Part shown: one piece after another, positions 52,101 to 62,558 of the stretch | Layout of the letters: each line of letters opens with the position of its first letter | Numbering within the stretch: the first letter of the stretch is position 1 | DNA from: Wuchereria bancrofti | Taxonomy: Eukaryota; Nematoda; Chromadorea; Rhabditida; Onchocercidae | Assembly (NCBI GenBank): GCA_005281725.1 | Contig: SSBO01000007.1 | Span: forward strand, 2,548,402 to 2,612,401 | Direction of reading: 5' to 3' | DNA length: 64,000 bases | The notes under the pieces: generated by a model | Databases searched by the model: none | What the model saw: the letters and a program-made list of their open reading frames with translations, nothing else | What the model was told of the DNA's origin: nothing | Position numbers and translations under genes: made by a program

Positions 52101-55100
52101 GAACAAGTCGTCTTCTAAAAATTTTAAACATCGAAATTCTATGCATTACGGGAAGTACCGTTACTTGTGTTACTACTGCAACATAACGCAAATAATTGTA
52201 AAATATAAATAAATTAATTCTACATATAAATTCTCCGGAATATTCGTAATTTGAACGGGTAGCATTTTAGTCTCTATGGCATTTTACTAATCTTTGAAAC
52301 ATTTTCCTGCTTCATCTTCTAATTAAGACTATGATTACCCACTGCATAATTGCACATTGTCGAAAATTTTTGTTCGAGATGTTAAATGAATATTACTTAC
52401 TTCGAGTCTACTGACCAATTTAAACCATTAACAATCACCTCTGTCTACTTAAAATCATAATAAGAAAATCTAGAAAGCAATTCTACCTTAATTATATGCT
52501 TCGGAGTAAAGACTGTGGAAAGGTCGTCTGAATCGTCTCTGATAACACCTGGAGGACAAAGAGTCCGGCACAAACTATCGATATAATCCAATATGTTACA
52601 CAGAAAAAAAAACGCATACAAAACAGCTGTGACCTGCGAACTTGATACATTAGGTGAGCCTTTTAAAAGCTGAAATGTATTACATATAAGATTTATTAGA
52701 AAATAGGAGTTGAGTCAATTAAATTGGATTATTCGGATAAATCACTGCCAAGTTCTATCAGTGAAATTCCAGTGGCATACTGCACATATCGTGGAACAAA
52801 AACTGGTCCAAGATATCAAGAGTCACAGCTGATTCGGGAACTTCGCAAAAACTGGTTGTTAAAAATAAGGTGAAGATATGAAATCTTTTAGGTAAAATTA
52901 AATATCACCTCTAATCCATCCTTCCGGATCACATCAACCAAGTCACGAAATAACTTTGCGCACTGTTCAATTAAATGACAGTGTATTTTTGGACCACCAA
53001 TATTTAACAATGTTAACAAACATTTACTGAAGATATTCATTTCTTTCAACTGCTCACACCTCTGATCCGAGGAACTACTGTCTTCCTTCTCATTCTGATT
53101 GCTCTGGAAAAAATAACTAATGCTTCTTATAAGAATATGAGCTTATGCTTCTTATAATATAGTTTTTTAGATTCTGAAACGAAAAATGTTACAAAAGGCA
53201 CGGATGAATAAACACCATTTTTCTCCAGCACAGTGATGCATACGCCCATCGATCACTTCGTTTCACTTCAATGGAGGAACTACCGGCTGTTCGTTGATAA
53301 ACATTCTCGCCAAAAAGGATATTAATCATTTGTTCTAACAAACTTCGAAACGCTGGATCTACGAAATTTGGCTTTCGATGCATATCACCTGCTAAATGTT
53401 CAATCAAAGGCTGCAGCATACAAAATGTCTCAAGCGGGACTGCACTAACGCTGATCCACTGAACAAGTAAATTCTGATGTTTCTCGAGCGATGACAGAAA
53501 TCGTGAGTTCAAATGTGCATCTGAAAAAAGATTACATAAGAAGGAAAAAAGAGTGAATACAGCGTAATAATCATCGCTCTGATACTCAATGGAATCCTCG
53601 GATTTCCAAATCTCATAACTGCTGAAACTAAAGTTTTCAAACCATTCATAAATCATGAAACATACTTTTTAAACAACAAATGGTCGAAAGCAAGTTGACA
53701 AATGGTACTGAACGTTTCGTAAGTGAACGATCCACCGCAAGGTGGTTCAGAACGGACGAAAAGATGTCTTCTGGCAACATATTCCACGGCAAATTGATAG
53801 AGCTTTGTGATGAGATCAAATGTATTAGGACAGAGCAAAAAACTGATTGACCATTTCTAAAAGCGTGAATATAAATTGAATAGTAACAACAGAAGCCAAC
53901 AGAAGTTTTTTCAGAGTTTATAATTTGGAAAGTAGATCACAGAACTGTTTGAAAACACATATTTTCAGCATTTCCCTAGATTTTCTTGTAAACTGCTAGA
54001 AATTCTCGTAATAATATGGAGATTAATGCAGATTATTTCAAAATCCGAAAAAAGATATACAGTAAATTTGTTTCTGTGGCAATCTGTTGAGCTAATATTC
54101 CATCCAGTAAAGTAGAAACAATACGAGCTAGATGACTGCTCATTACCAGAACTGCATTCATTTTGGACAACACCAACTGATTTAGTTCACGTGTTGCTGT
54201 TCCTGTGAGGTCCGAACTCTGGATAAAAATCATCCAGTCAAGAAGCAATCGTGTTTCATCCTGACGTCGCACACAACTTCTAAAATAACTCCATTTTTAA
54301 ATTCATTTCATTCCCTAATAAAATGCCAATACTAAATCCTCCAGCTCTCAATTTCTCTAATTTCAATCAGCGATTTAATAAAAGAAACAAAAAAATTCAA
54401 AAAAGTCGCAGAATGATATGCTACTTTAATAACTTATACAAGTCCTAATACTTTGCTAATAAACGTCACTTTTTTTGATAAAGTTCTTTGATCGAATACT
54501 TTTTCATGATTTCTCACATCTAATTTCAAGCATTTTAGTATACTAAAAAACGAGTGTTCCTGACGTGGTCTATTCTATTCTACCAAAACAGAAGAAATAC
54601 TGCTAACCCTTTGGCACAAAATTAGAAAAAACTAACCTTGATAATAACTGATTAAGTACAAATCGAGTTGTATTATCGCAAAGTGAACAGAATGCAGCAA
54701 ACATCTGCAAAGTAAATTGAAAATGAGATCGAATAACCCAGATTTCTTTTTTTTAAATGGTTTAAAACCATTTTGGGAAAAGAACTAATAAGTTTGAACG
54801 CAAAAGCGAACAATTATTAAGTGCAAACCGCACACACAATTGCTGATATACACTTTGATTTCATCTAGGATATTTTTTAATGCTCTTCCATGCGAAGAAT
54901 TCCTTTCTACAGTAAAGTAAATGGAGATCGATAAAATTTCAAATTCATTCTATTCTCCCTACGATACGAATAGATACCACTATGATATGAACTCAACTGG
55001 CGAAATGAATATAAACACTTATGCATCACTCAGGGTTACCACTATTAAAAATTCAAACAAAATGAAAAAAGAACATTACTCGCAACTACTAGAACACTTC

Positions 55101-58100
55101 ATACCTCAAAAAATTTAGGAAAATTTATCTCAGAGTTTAGTATATACAAAATGCAAATGTGTGGAGCTCACGAATCAACTTCATGCACGAACCAACTTTA
55201 TATGGAGTTTACAAAAACTTTTCCACTAATCTTAAATGTAACAGTAATTCCTACCTGTTTCTTAATATCCTGCACTTCTGTAACAACAGAACACGGTGAC
55301 TTAAATGTATCACTTATTGCATCCAACATAGCCGGTGTACAAGAAAACTTTAGTTCAGGTAACATAAGTCCGGCCCATGCACGAACCAACTTTAATAAAT
55401 CATCATTCAGAATAGAATGAAGTTCACCACGTGCATGAGGCACTGCACTGTTCAGTACGTCACTTTTTGCAAGCGACAACGATACTGCATATGCACCCAA
55501 AGACAACGTGACTTTACTGCGTTCACAAATTACATTTCTGAAACATAATGAAACTAACTGAAGAGCAGATTAGAATCATCAGGACTGTATAATGATTAAT
55601 GAAACTACATATGGCTAGAACACGTGCAACCGCGCATGGATAGAGTAGATCCAATAAAAAATGCTCTTAAACCATCCCATTTTTTTGTTAATAAAACTCT
55701 TAAATACCGCCTAGATCTTAAATACCGTTCTTCTCCATAGAATCAATGGGCTAACTCGTAGCGTTAGTATTGATTTCTGTCGTTGGATTATAAACTTCTC
55801 GAGAACGACTTAATTCCCACAACAATAAAGGATTCTACAATAAATTTCCTTGATCTCTGCGTTGACTATTAGATAAAAATATCGAAATACTCACATTGCA
55901 TTCTTATACATTCCAGAAATGAATTCAGTCATTCGGATAAGTTCCTCTGTTGAGCAACGATATTTTCTTAGCTGGTTGTAAAATAACAATAAAGAATCAT
56001 AATATATCAGCGGTAAATTAACGAGGTCAATGAGAGACTGAAAAATGTACATGAATTCTACGAAAATTCACGCATATATATCACAAATTCTGATATTAAC
56101 GAAAGTTGATAACTGAATTTAAAAAATTTTGACATGGAAATCTGAATCTAACCTGCTACTGAAAAAAAAAAAACAAAAAACTTAAATGTAAACTTACGCA
56201 ATCATATACAATTGGTAAACCAACAGCAACCAGCGTTTCGACTTTAAGCACACAATCTACGTATATATTTGTGATCCCATCATTAAATTTCTATGAAAGA
56301 AAAAAAAATCAAAAAGTTAGGAAGATAATGCAAAAAACACAACTACATACACTCTATAAAATAAAACATATTTCTAAAAATATAGAGATATCATTCCTAC
56401 AAGGTCCCACAACTCGTCTGATATCCTACTGATGCTCCGATTTCTTCAGTTATGTGTCACAGTACAAAGGAATATTTTAAAAAAGTGTTCAATTTCAGAT
56501 ACAACTTATTCTCTCGGAGGAAATACACAGATCAAACTTCTCAAACTTCTTTCAGTTACAGTACAACCCTCGATTTGTAAGAAACTTACGTCCAAATAAG
56601 TTGCGTAAATGCTATTCGACAGTAAGGGCCGAATGCGTATAAAATGGCAGCGTTCAGCGGAAAGAATAGCAGTACCACTCACAATTTTTGAGAGAAACGA
56701 AACTGTAGGCTTAAAGACTTTAAAATGAACAGATTTATAAAAATGATACTAATGACTAATAAAAACTGAAAAACGGAAGTCCTCACTATCACACAGCCCA
56801 AAAACCGAGAAAATCCACGCACTTAGAGAGATGAATATCCTGATAATGTCCAACGAATATCATTACTCCTATTTGAACACAACTGAAGTGATAAGCGCAA
56901 AAGCACATAAAAAATTCATTTTTTCTACAATCGTACCGGCAAAATGATATGTGCAGGAAGGTGCTCCTCATCCCATTGCATATCATATAGCCAATTGATA
57001 TACAAATCATGCAGTTCATCCCAGTGATTGAAATTAAACATAGAACGAGTTAACAAAGCATCGCTCCATTTCGGTATTCTGTTTAGATCTGCAAGAAATT
57101 ATTCCGCATCTTACAGTAGCTTTAAATACGTACTTTCAAAATCTTAATTCTTGGTAACGCAGGAAATACTATGAATTACAAAATACTTTAGAAATTAGGA
57201 AGTTGATACCACCAGTTCAAACAATGGTACATAGTTAAGAAAATAAGGAACACATCCCACCGAAAAAGTCGCAACAACATTTTCGAAACTTTTCCATGAC
57301 CACGTGTTTCTTACCATGAGACTGGCCTCCAACTAACAAGAGATGAACAGCTTCTAACGTATAACGCACCCTTGAGCGCTTCACACCACTGAAATATTAA
57401 AGCGGTCAAAATTATGCAGTGAATTATAGCCATATAATTCAGTTTGGTTGCGGGTATCTTCTAGAACAATAGACATGAGTATAGGTACTCAATATAGTGA
57501 AAAGAAGGAAAATACAGCTCATTTAGTTTAAAATTTCGAATCTCAATTAAAGAAGAAAACTAAAAAAAAAAACCTCTTCAGTACGTCATACAACATGTGC
57601 ACTGCATAATCAGCTGACTTTTTCAGATCTTCAATATCTAATAGTTCAGAAATACATTCGAGAAGCCAGAAGGTGGAAGGTTCAGGAGTACCGTTTCTGG
57701 ATTCTGCATTTATTGAGCGCAAAATATGAGAAACAATTTGTGCTACATTCTGACGCCCCAACACACAAATAGCAATGATTTTCAGACAAAACGGATCAGA
57801 AGTAATAATTTCTGATTCATTATCTTTTGGAAAATACAACAAACTGTTCACCAGTTGTTCCTGAAAAAACAGAGAGCAGTAATTTAAAAAAACATTTGAA
57901 TCGCAAATTTATTATTAATGAGCTTGACCTAACATAAAGGAAAATTTTTTCTCTCAGAATATCATTGTCATAAGTGCTTACGTTATTGTTTTGCTCTAGA
58001 TAGCCTTTGTCCAGGGAATGCTCCAGAAGTAGTATTAATAAAGCACTAATATCTTCTGTCCCACAATAACCATGATCACCACCTGATGCAGCACATAAAT

Positions 58101-60988
58101 CCCGGAAACAATTAAAACTTGAACTTGTCCAAATGTTTGAAGTGTTTCCCATAAACAACAACATCAACAAGCTTCTTTCGCATAAGCTTAGTAACTAAAA
58201 TCAAAAAAAAAAAAGTTGATATGAGTTTTTAATACTTCAGTTTTTAATACATTCTTGTAATTTTGCAATGTTCCAATAAATTCCCTCTTATTTTACCGCT
58301 GAAGAGGACATGGTAAAAAAAGTAGCCTTTTGCAAATTAACTGCATCTTCTTGCTGATCCATCAAAACGGGTACGGCTCTCAGAATATTTTCCAACCAAT
58401 CGCCAACCCCTGCTACCGGATCATCTGTAATTTACACTTTTCAAATTAAGGGATTTCAATACTAATTCTGATTAAAACTTATTAAAAACAATCATACAAA
58501 TCAAATTTCTAGTAGAGAATCCAAAAGTTTACCAGATGAATCTGTTGAGGCCTGCTTTTTGACTGAAGTAGCATCACCGAGTCTCAGTGCATGTTGTAGC
58601 GCTTCCTTAGCGACACCCCAAAGCGCTTCATATAAAGCAGACGATATAAACGTCAAAAATGATAAAGCCGTTGGAAGCACACTTAGGAAACGATTAGCGA
58701 AAACATACACAATTTCCGTTTTGCAGCTTCTCAACAACTGCAAATGAAGGGAAGAATGATAGAACGAGTTAATGTTTTTCTTTTTTCCAAAAAAACTGTC
58801 TTTGTCTTGTTGTGTACGAAAATTAGTAGAAAACATGTGCGAACAAATGAGGTCACTATCATATATCATAGAATCAAGGAAATTCCAGTGGTAGTGATAA
58901 CGGTCAAAACAAAACGTTCGAAAGATCAATATGTGTTAACAGCTAAGATGCATAGACATAACACATTTTTACCTTTCAGAGGTTGGAAATACATAATGTC
59001 ATTGAATTATTTGAATTAGTGGTTCTCAAGATATGCATCTTGGGGATTGTTAAATTGTTATTTAAGCAATCAGATCAGAATAAAAGAACTGATGAATGGT
59101 TTTGCAGACTTCTTCTCTGGAACCAAAGTACCAAGTAATATACTACATATACATATTTGTATATTATGTATACTTACGAAGTTAAGCAGAAGCAGAAGTA
59201 CGGATGGTCTGAGACTGTTGTGGCTGTTGCTTAGTAAAAGAAACAGTAATTACTAATGTAAAAAATTTTACCACTAAGATATCTTTTCAGTAAAAGCTTA
59301 CCTCATTAATGCAAAACACCAGAATTGCAGTAGAGTTCGTTAAATGATTTTTGGCGTACAATGTTCCTACTGCCATTTCAGTGACACGCCTATGTACACT
59401 AATTACTGTTGCACAACACGCATTTGCTGCATCCGTTTGCATTTCTTCAACGGTACAATTACATGCTAACGAACCAATCATCAAAATTAGCGCATTCGAG
59501 GTACAACTGATGCATTCCACTACGGTTTCAGTTGCCATGCCAAAATCGATGCATAACAACTTATCGATATCAGAAATCCCATTTTGAAGAATTGAGAGAT
59601 CACTAAAAATGATAACTGTTAAAGTTATCTAAAAAAAAATTTAACTTTAATAATAAGAAGCAATTATAGGTGGAAATGGCTGACGAGGAAATTTCAAGCA
59701 AGCCATATTCTATGTTTTGGCTGGTTGATGTCACATAATCTCGACGTGACACCAAAATCAACCTGCAACAAATGTACCAGAAAAGTTACTCACTCAAAGT
59801 TCTCATTAAATTAATTAGTAAAATAGAAATGTTACCAACCTGTGATCAATTTTGGAATATGCGGGAAATGAACGGTGAGCGATTGCACTTCGAAATGGAT
59901 CAAGCAATTTTGCAGGAATTAAAGCGAAAATTAATTTTTCGATGGAGAAAGAAGAAAATAATAACAGTCCGTTTATTGCTAATATTTCTTTCTGAAATTT
60001 GTCAAATTTTCTTTTAAATAATTGGACATGCTTCAACAGCCAGAATTAATTTGGAAAAAGCTTATGTAATCTTGTTCCATATACGACAATGCAAAATGTG
60101 CGATACTGAATTAAGGTCTGATTGACATAAAAGTGGTAAATATTTGCTATAAATAGCAGACAATAAAGAGTTTATATGATAATAGAAAATTTAACTAGCA
60201 AAACTGCATGATTTTAGTAAGCAATTTATTTGTAAATTTCAGTCTAATTTGTGTAAATTTCTATCACAATTAAGTTCGCAATCACTTTTATAGCAGCATT
60301 ACGTACTCATTAAACAGCGTATAGCACACCTGAATTAAATAAATACACTAAATTAATAGACTAATTGCCTTCATCTATGCGTTGCTTAAAATTATGGAAT
60401 ATGTTGAACACGCTAAGTAACTCACAGCATTTTAATTTTTAAAATTCATGTCAGAAATTAAATACTTACAGTAGAAATATTTAACTGTATGCAAGGCTGA
60501 GCGGCTTCAACTGTGTCATGCTTCTTCTGATTAATCTGCTGTGAGCACAGATAACTATGATACTCAGTAGGCAATGCCGTTCCAGTCAACAAACAACGTA
60601 CGATATCTACCAGATGAGTTGTAATAACAAGCCCCTCATTCAGATGTTTTGTAAATTGCTTGATTAACACACGATATGCTTCACTAGCAAACAACACATC
60701 ATTACTTGGTACTGGAAAGATATAACATCACATAGGCAATATACAGCATTATCTATCGAATTTTGAAAACGTTATAAGAAAAGACATATCCATTTATATT
60801 TACAAGAAACACTTACATTTATGCAAACTTGTACCAATAACATGAATCGATAGGATAGTCTCGTCCGGTTGCATTGACGAACCGTTACTGATGACATATT
60901 TCAGAAGGCTACTTATATGTCCTGCTTTTTGATCCGCATTACTTGCAAGACTCCAACTCATTTCTGTACGGTCAGCATCTTCCAGCAT
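27658..60988 (-). CDS. UBR4: UBR4/p600-type giant E3 ubiquitin-protein ligase
   Basis: N-degron and protein-quality E3 ligase. Its order of conserved blocks follows the human protein (about 5180 aa) from end to end. N-terminal helical repeats begin in exons 60817-60988, 60470-60711 and 59840-59991. The UBR box is at 51429-52114. Propeller blades lie at about 48600-50090 ([24 protein letters not shown]). The acidic Ser/Thr/Asp/Glu region is at 43036-43323. ALRLPYQV lies near 42545. The cysteine-rich block is at 38639-39180. [11 protein letters not shown] and [12 protein letters not shown] lie at 33482-33845, and [11 protein letters not shown] near 33100. The hemi-RING module is at 29041-30512. 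The C-terminal exons are 27994-28129 and 27658-27689 (TAA). Only part of the exons was resolved base by base. The ATG at 60988 is preceded 15 bases upstream by a TTTTTAG acceptor, so an upstream exon or spliced-leader addition is likely. An 11-N gap sits in one intron and does not break coding sequence. Confidence 0.9.
29041..30512 (-). other. UBR4: UBR4 exons of the hemi-RING E3 module
   Basis: Exons at about 30379-30512 ([17 protein letters not shown]), 29966-30076 ([18 protein letters not shown]), 29363-29487 ([13 protein letters not shown]) and 29041-29251 ([18 protein letters not shown]) join in phase. They reproduce the human UBR4 catalytic module, in which CCIC and a later H--CH supply the ligands of a single-zinc hemi-RING. 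The ligand cysteines and histidines are all present, so the ligase is predicted to be active. Confidence 0.92.
31594..32059. repeat. Duplicated intronic block around an assembly gap
   Basis: About 207 bases beginning GATAACTTCATCAATC at 31594-31800 are repeated with no visible mismatch at 31844-32059, apart from the poly-A length. Between the copies lie 32 unique-looking bases and the 11-N gap. The second copy starts at the first base after the Ns. The whole block lies within the UBR4 intron bounded by exon ends 32105 and 31564. The pattern is that of a mis-closed gap at a poly-A tract. Confidence 0.92.
31833..31843. other. Assembly gap (11 N)
   Basis: Eleven undetermined bases interrupt the sequence inside a UBR4 intron, directly before the second copy of a 207-base repeat. 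No exon is affected. Confidence 0.99.
33023..33845 (-). other. UBR4: UBR4 exons before the C-terminal module
   Basis: Exon 33482-33845 encodes [36 protein letters not shown] and [18 protein letters not shown]. The next exon (about 33040-33220) encodes [20 protein letters not shown] and [15 protein letters not shown]. Both match human UBR4 closely and set the frame for the C-terminal third of the gene. Confidence 0.9.
38639..39180 (-). other. UBR4: UBR4 exons of the cysteine-rich (CRD) zinc block
   Basis: Exons 38941-39180 and 38639-38735 encode [37 protein letters not shown], then [17 protein letters not shown]. The CxxC array is nearly identical to the human UBR4 block with the same spacing and is among the best conserved parts of the protein. 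Upstream, [20 protein letters not shown] matches the human beta-sandwich segment that ends EFADFYE. Confidence 0.95.
43036..43323 (-). other. UBR4: UBR4 acidic low-complexity exon
   Basis: This 96-codon exon is rich in Asp, Glu, Ser and Thr (for example [18 protein letters not shown]) and sits where human UBR4 has its long disordered acidic region. It is much shorter than the human counterpart. Splice phases are 0 at both ends. Confidence 0.8.
45217..46100 (-). other. Long AT-rich intron of UBR4
   Basis: This is an intron of roughly 880 bases between the exon ending with ...QLIKR (about 46097-46230) and the exon beginning [11 protein letters not shown] (about 45035-45213). It is several times longer than most introns in this gene. 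A small hairpin ATTAACAG/CTGTTAAT (8-bp arms, 10-base loop) lies at 45793-45818. No coding signal, tRNA or clear transposon end was found. Confidence 0.6.
46786..46837. repeat. Imperfect 26-bp tandem duplication in a UBR4 intron
   Basis: ATCTTATAAAAGAGCAGAG at 46786 starts a 26-base unit that recurs at 46812 with a few substitutions and one slipped base. A third partial match (CTTATAAAACAAA) precedes it at 46773. It is intronic and not coding. Confidence 0.7.
47521..47540. repeat. (TAA)n microsatellite
   Basis: Six to seven TAA units lie in an AT-rich UBR4 intron. It is a potential polymorphic marker and has no other role that I can see. Confidence 0.85.
49914..50090 (-). other. UBR4: UBR4 propeller exon
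   Basis: This 59-codon exon encodes [18 protein letters not shown], which aligns with the human UBR4 segment DYLAVCGLKDCHVL of the beta-propeller that follows the UBR box. The next blades are visible at about 49341-49056 (VLSSAGHVY) and 48610-48980. No catalytic role is known for the propeller. Confidence 0.8.
51429..52114 (-). other. UBR4: UBR4 exons encoding the UBR box
   Basis: Exons 51942-52114 and 51429-51633 meet at a phase-2 junction. They encode [33 protein letters not shown], then [13 protein letters not shown]. The Cys/His pattern matches the UBR4-type UBR box, including the characteristic HWY-C--C start. The human protein has three more residues (EDG) just before the last cysteine. 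The exon continues into a basic and serine-rich linker. Confidence 0.93.
51572..51690. repeat. 19-bp direct repeat spanning a UBR-box exon and its flanking intron
   Basis: ATGTAGACTTCAATGCAAC occurs at 51572-51590 inside the second UBR-box exon, where it encodes VALKST on the minus strand. It occurs again at 51672-51690 in the neighbouring intron, exactly 100 bases away. Both copies are perfect over 19 bases. The intron copy is not needed for the reading frame. Confidence 0.9.
59840..60988 (-). other. UBR4: UBR4 N-terminal exons
   Basis: Exons 60817-60988 (57 codons plus one base), 60470-60711 and 59840-59991 join in consistent phase. They encode a helical region containing [10 protein letters not shown] and [12 protein letters not shown], which aligns with the stretch around residues 90-135 of human UBR4 (CKVLIEF, LLIKGLCTG). 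The next exons probably cover 59644-59769 and 59287-59607, including [11 protein letters not shown]. The homology is weak compared with later blocks, as expected for this family's N-terminus. Confidence 0.65.
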
Positions 60989-62558
60989 ACGAGTCGAAAA
61001 GTCTAAAAACTATCAGAACGATAAAATTACAGAGTAATGAAGCGAAGAAATTGCAGAGTAAAATTCGTTGCGGTAAGGCATTCCTGAATAACAACTTTAA
61101 AGAAACTAAAATTCATTATGTATCCCCATACTACTCCACAACCTACATTTTTTGCTTTATGGAAGTGGAATTGTGATAACGCAGTAAATAGAGTCACCGT
61201 ACTGAAATGTTCATATTTTTGCAGTTTCAGAATGACGAATCAGCAAGCACACACTCACAAGTGGATCATTCAACCGTTGACATGTTGACATATAACAAAA
61301 CTTAAACACGATTTCTGCTTCAGTAACAAATGCCTTGATTGGAGATACTCACATTTACCAAATAATTAATGGCTATAACTGACAGCAATAAATAAGTGAT
61401 GTGATTGACCGACAGCGTAAGTTCGTAACTTTCTAATATCATTTGGTATTAGTACTATGATGACTGATTAGATAAGGCAACAGTGTAATGTCTAATATTA
61501 ATTGACCATTTTCGAAGATGTTATCCCGTCTTTATCACTGATAAGGGTGAAGAACGTAAGTATTCCAATAGTTTGCAAGGATTAGTTGCTACCACTTCTA
61601 ATCGACACTATTATGACTACCTGCGGCTGCTCGGCAAATCTCCGTTTGCATAACAAAAATCTCGATGAGTCTAACGAATATAGCTGAATCAATATTAATG
61701 AAGCCAACTACCGAAATTTCCTTCAACAAATCGAAATTAAAAGAGGTATAAACTGATGTCAATTCTCGACACTCTTTTCTTATGTTATCAATGACTATTC
61801 TGTCCCATTCTATCCAGCAATATTTGTTCTGCCCAGAAAATCAATTCTATTGAATCGTTTAACTTCTACCAGCGTTAAACGATAAATATTAAGTGCAGAT
61901 TTAATAAGCGCAGTTAAATAAGTGCAGATCCTTTGCTGTTAAATGCGTCTAAGGACGAACGTAACACTCTCTCCCCTGTTGCGTATTCCGTTTGGCGTCA
62001 CGTAATTGCAAACGATAAAATCTCTGAAATCTATCACTGTGTCCTACCCAGGGTGAGGGACGCCATGCAAACTAAGACCTTCGATAACTAAGTAGGTGGT
62101 AGCACTGATTTGTGGATTGCAGTATGGTTAATGCTGTTGAAGGAATGATTCAGTGAAAGTATCTTGCTATGGAAATATTACCGATTCACTATATTGATTA
62201 ATATGGATTGGCATAAGTTTGAGCTCTTGATTATTCAAATCTTCGTAGTGTACTGGAAATTCAAAAATGAAGGTTGCGAACACTCATTTTTTAAAAATCT
62301 TTTTAGAAACTTTCAAAGCGTTCTCTTGTGTGATGTTTTCTATCGATATCCGATCGTTTTATCCTACAAATCAAAGTTTTTCTTCCTAAGGTAAATTTGG
62401 TTCCTTAACTTTGTTTTTTGGAATTTCTGCTTCCATTCTAATACACAATTTGTTCATGCTGAAGCATTTAAGCAGTTAAGCTTTACGTTTAAAAAGCACC
62501 TTATTTGATTGTTATCATTTCTTGATATCACTTCAGGGTACCGTATCGGAAGAAAGTC
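60989..62558. promoter_or_regulatory. Divergent region between UBR4 and the MGAT5-like gene
   Basis: About 1.6 kb separates the two start codons, which point away from each other. A TTTTTAG acceptor lies 15 bases before the UBR4 ATG (minus strand, 61004). A TCACTTCAG acceptor ends at 62536, 22 bases before the MGAT5-like ATG. Either may be a spliced-leader site or join to an unseen non-coding exon. No protein-like frame or RNA gene was recognised. An open frame at 62164-62394 has no family resemblance. Confidence 0.5.

Noticed and set aside
27658..60988. Splitting the minus-strand coding into several genes
   Set aside because: The conserved blocks appear once each and in the exact order of one UBR4 protein, with no internal start or stop pattern suggesting separate genes.
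62164..62394. 76-residue plus-strand open frame upstream of MGAT5
   Set aside because: No family resemblance, and it is separated from the signal-anchor exon by an acceptor site. Treated as non-coding.
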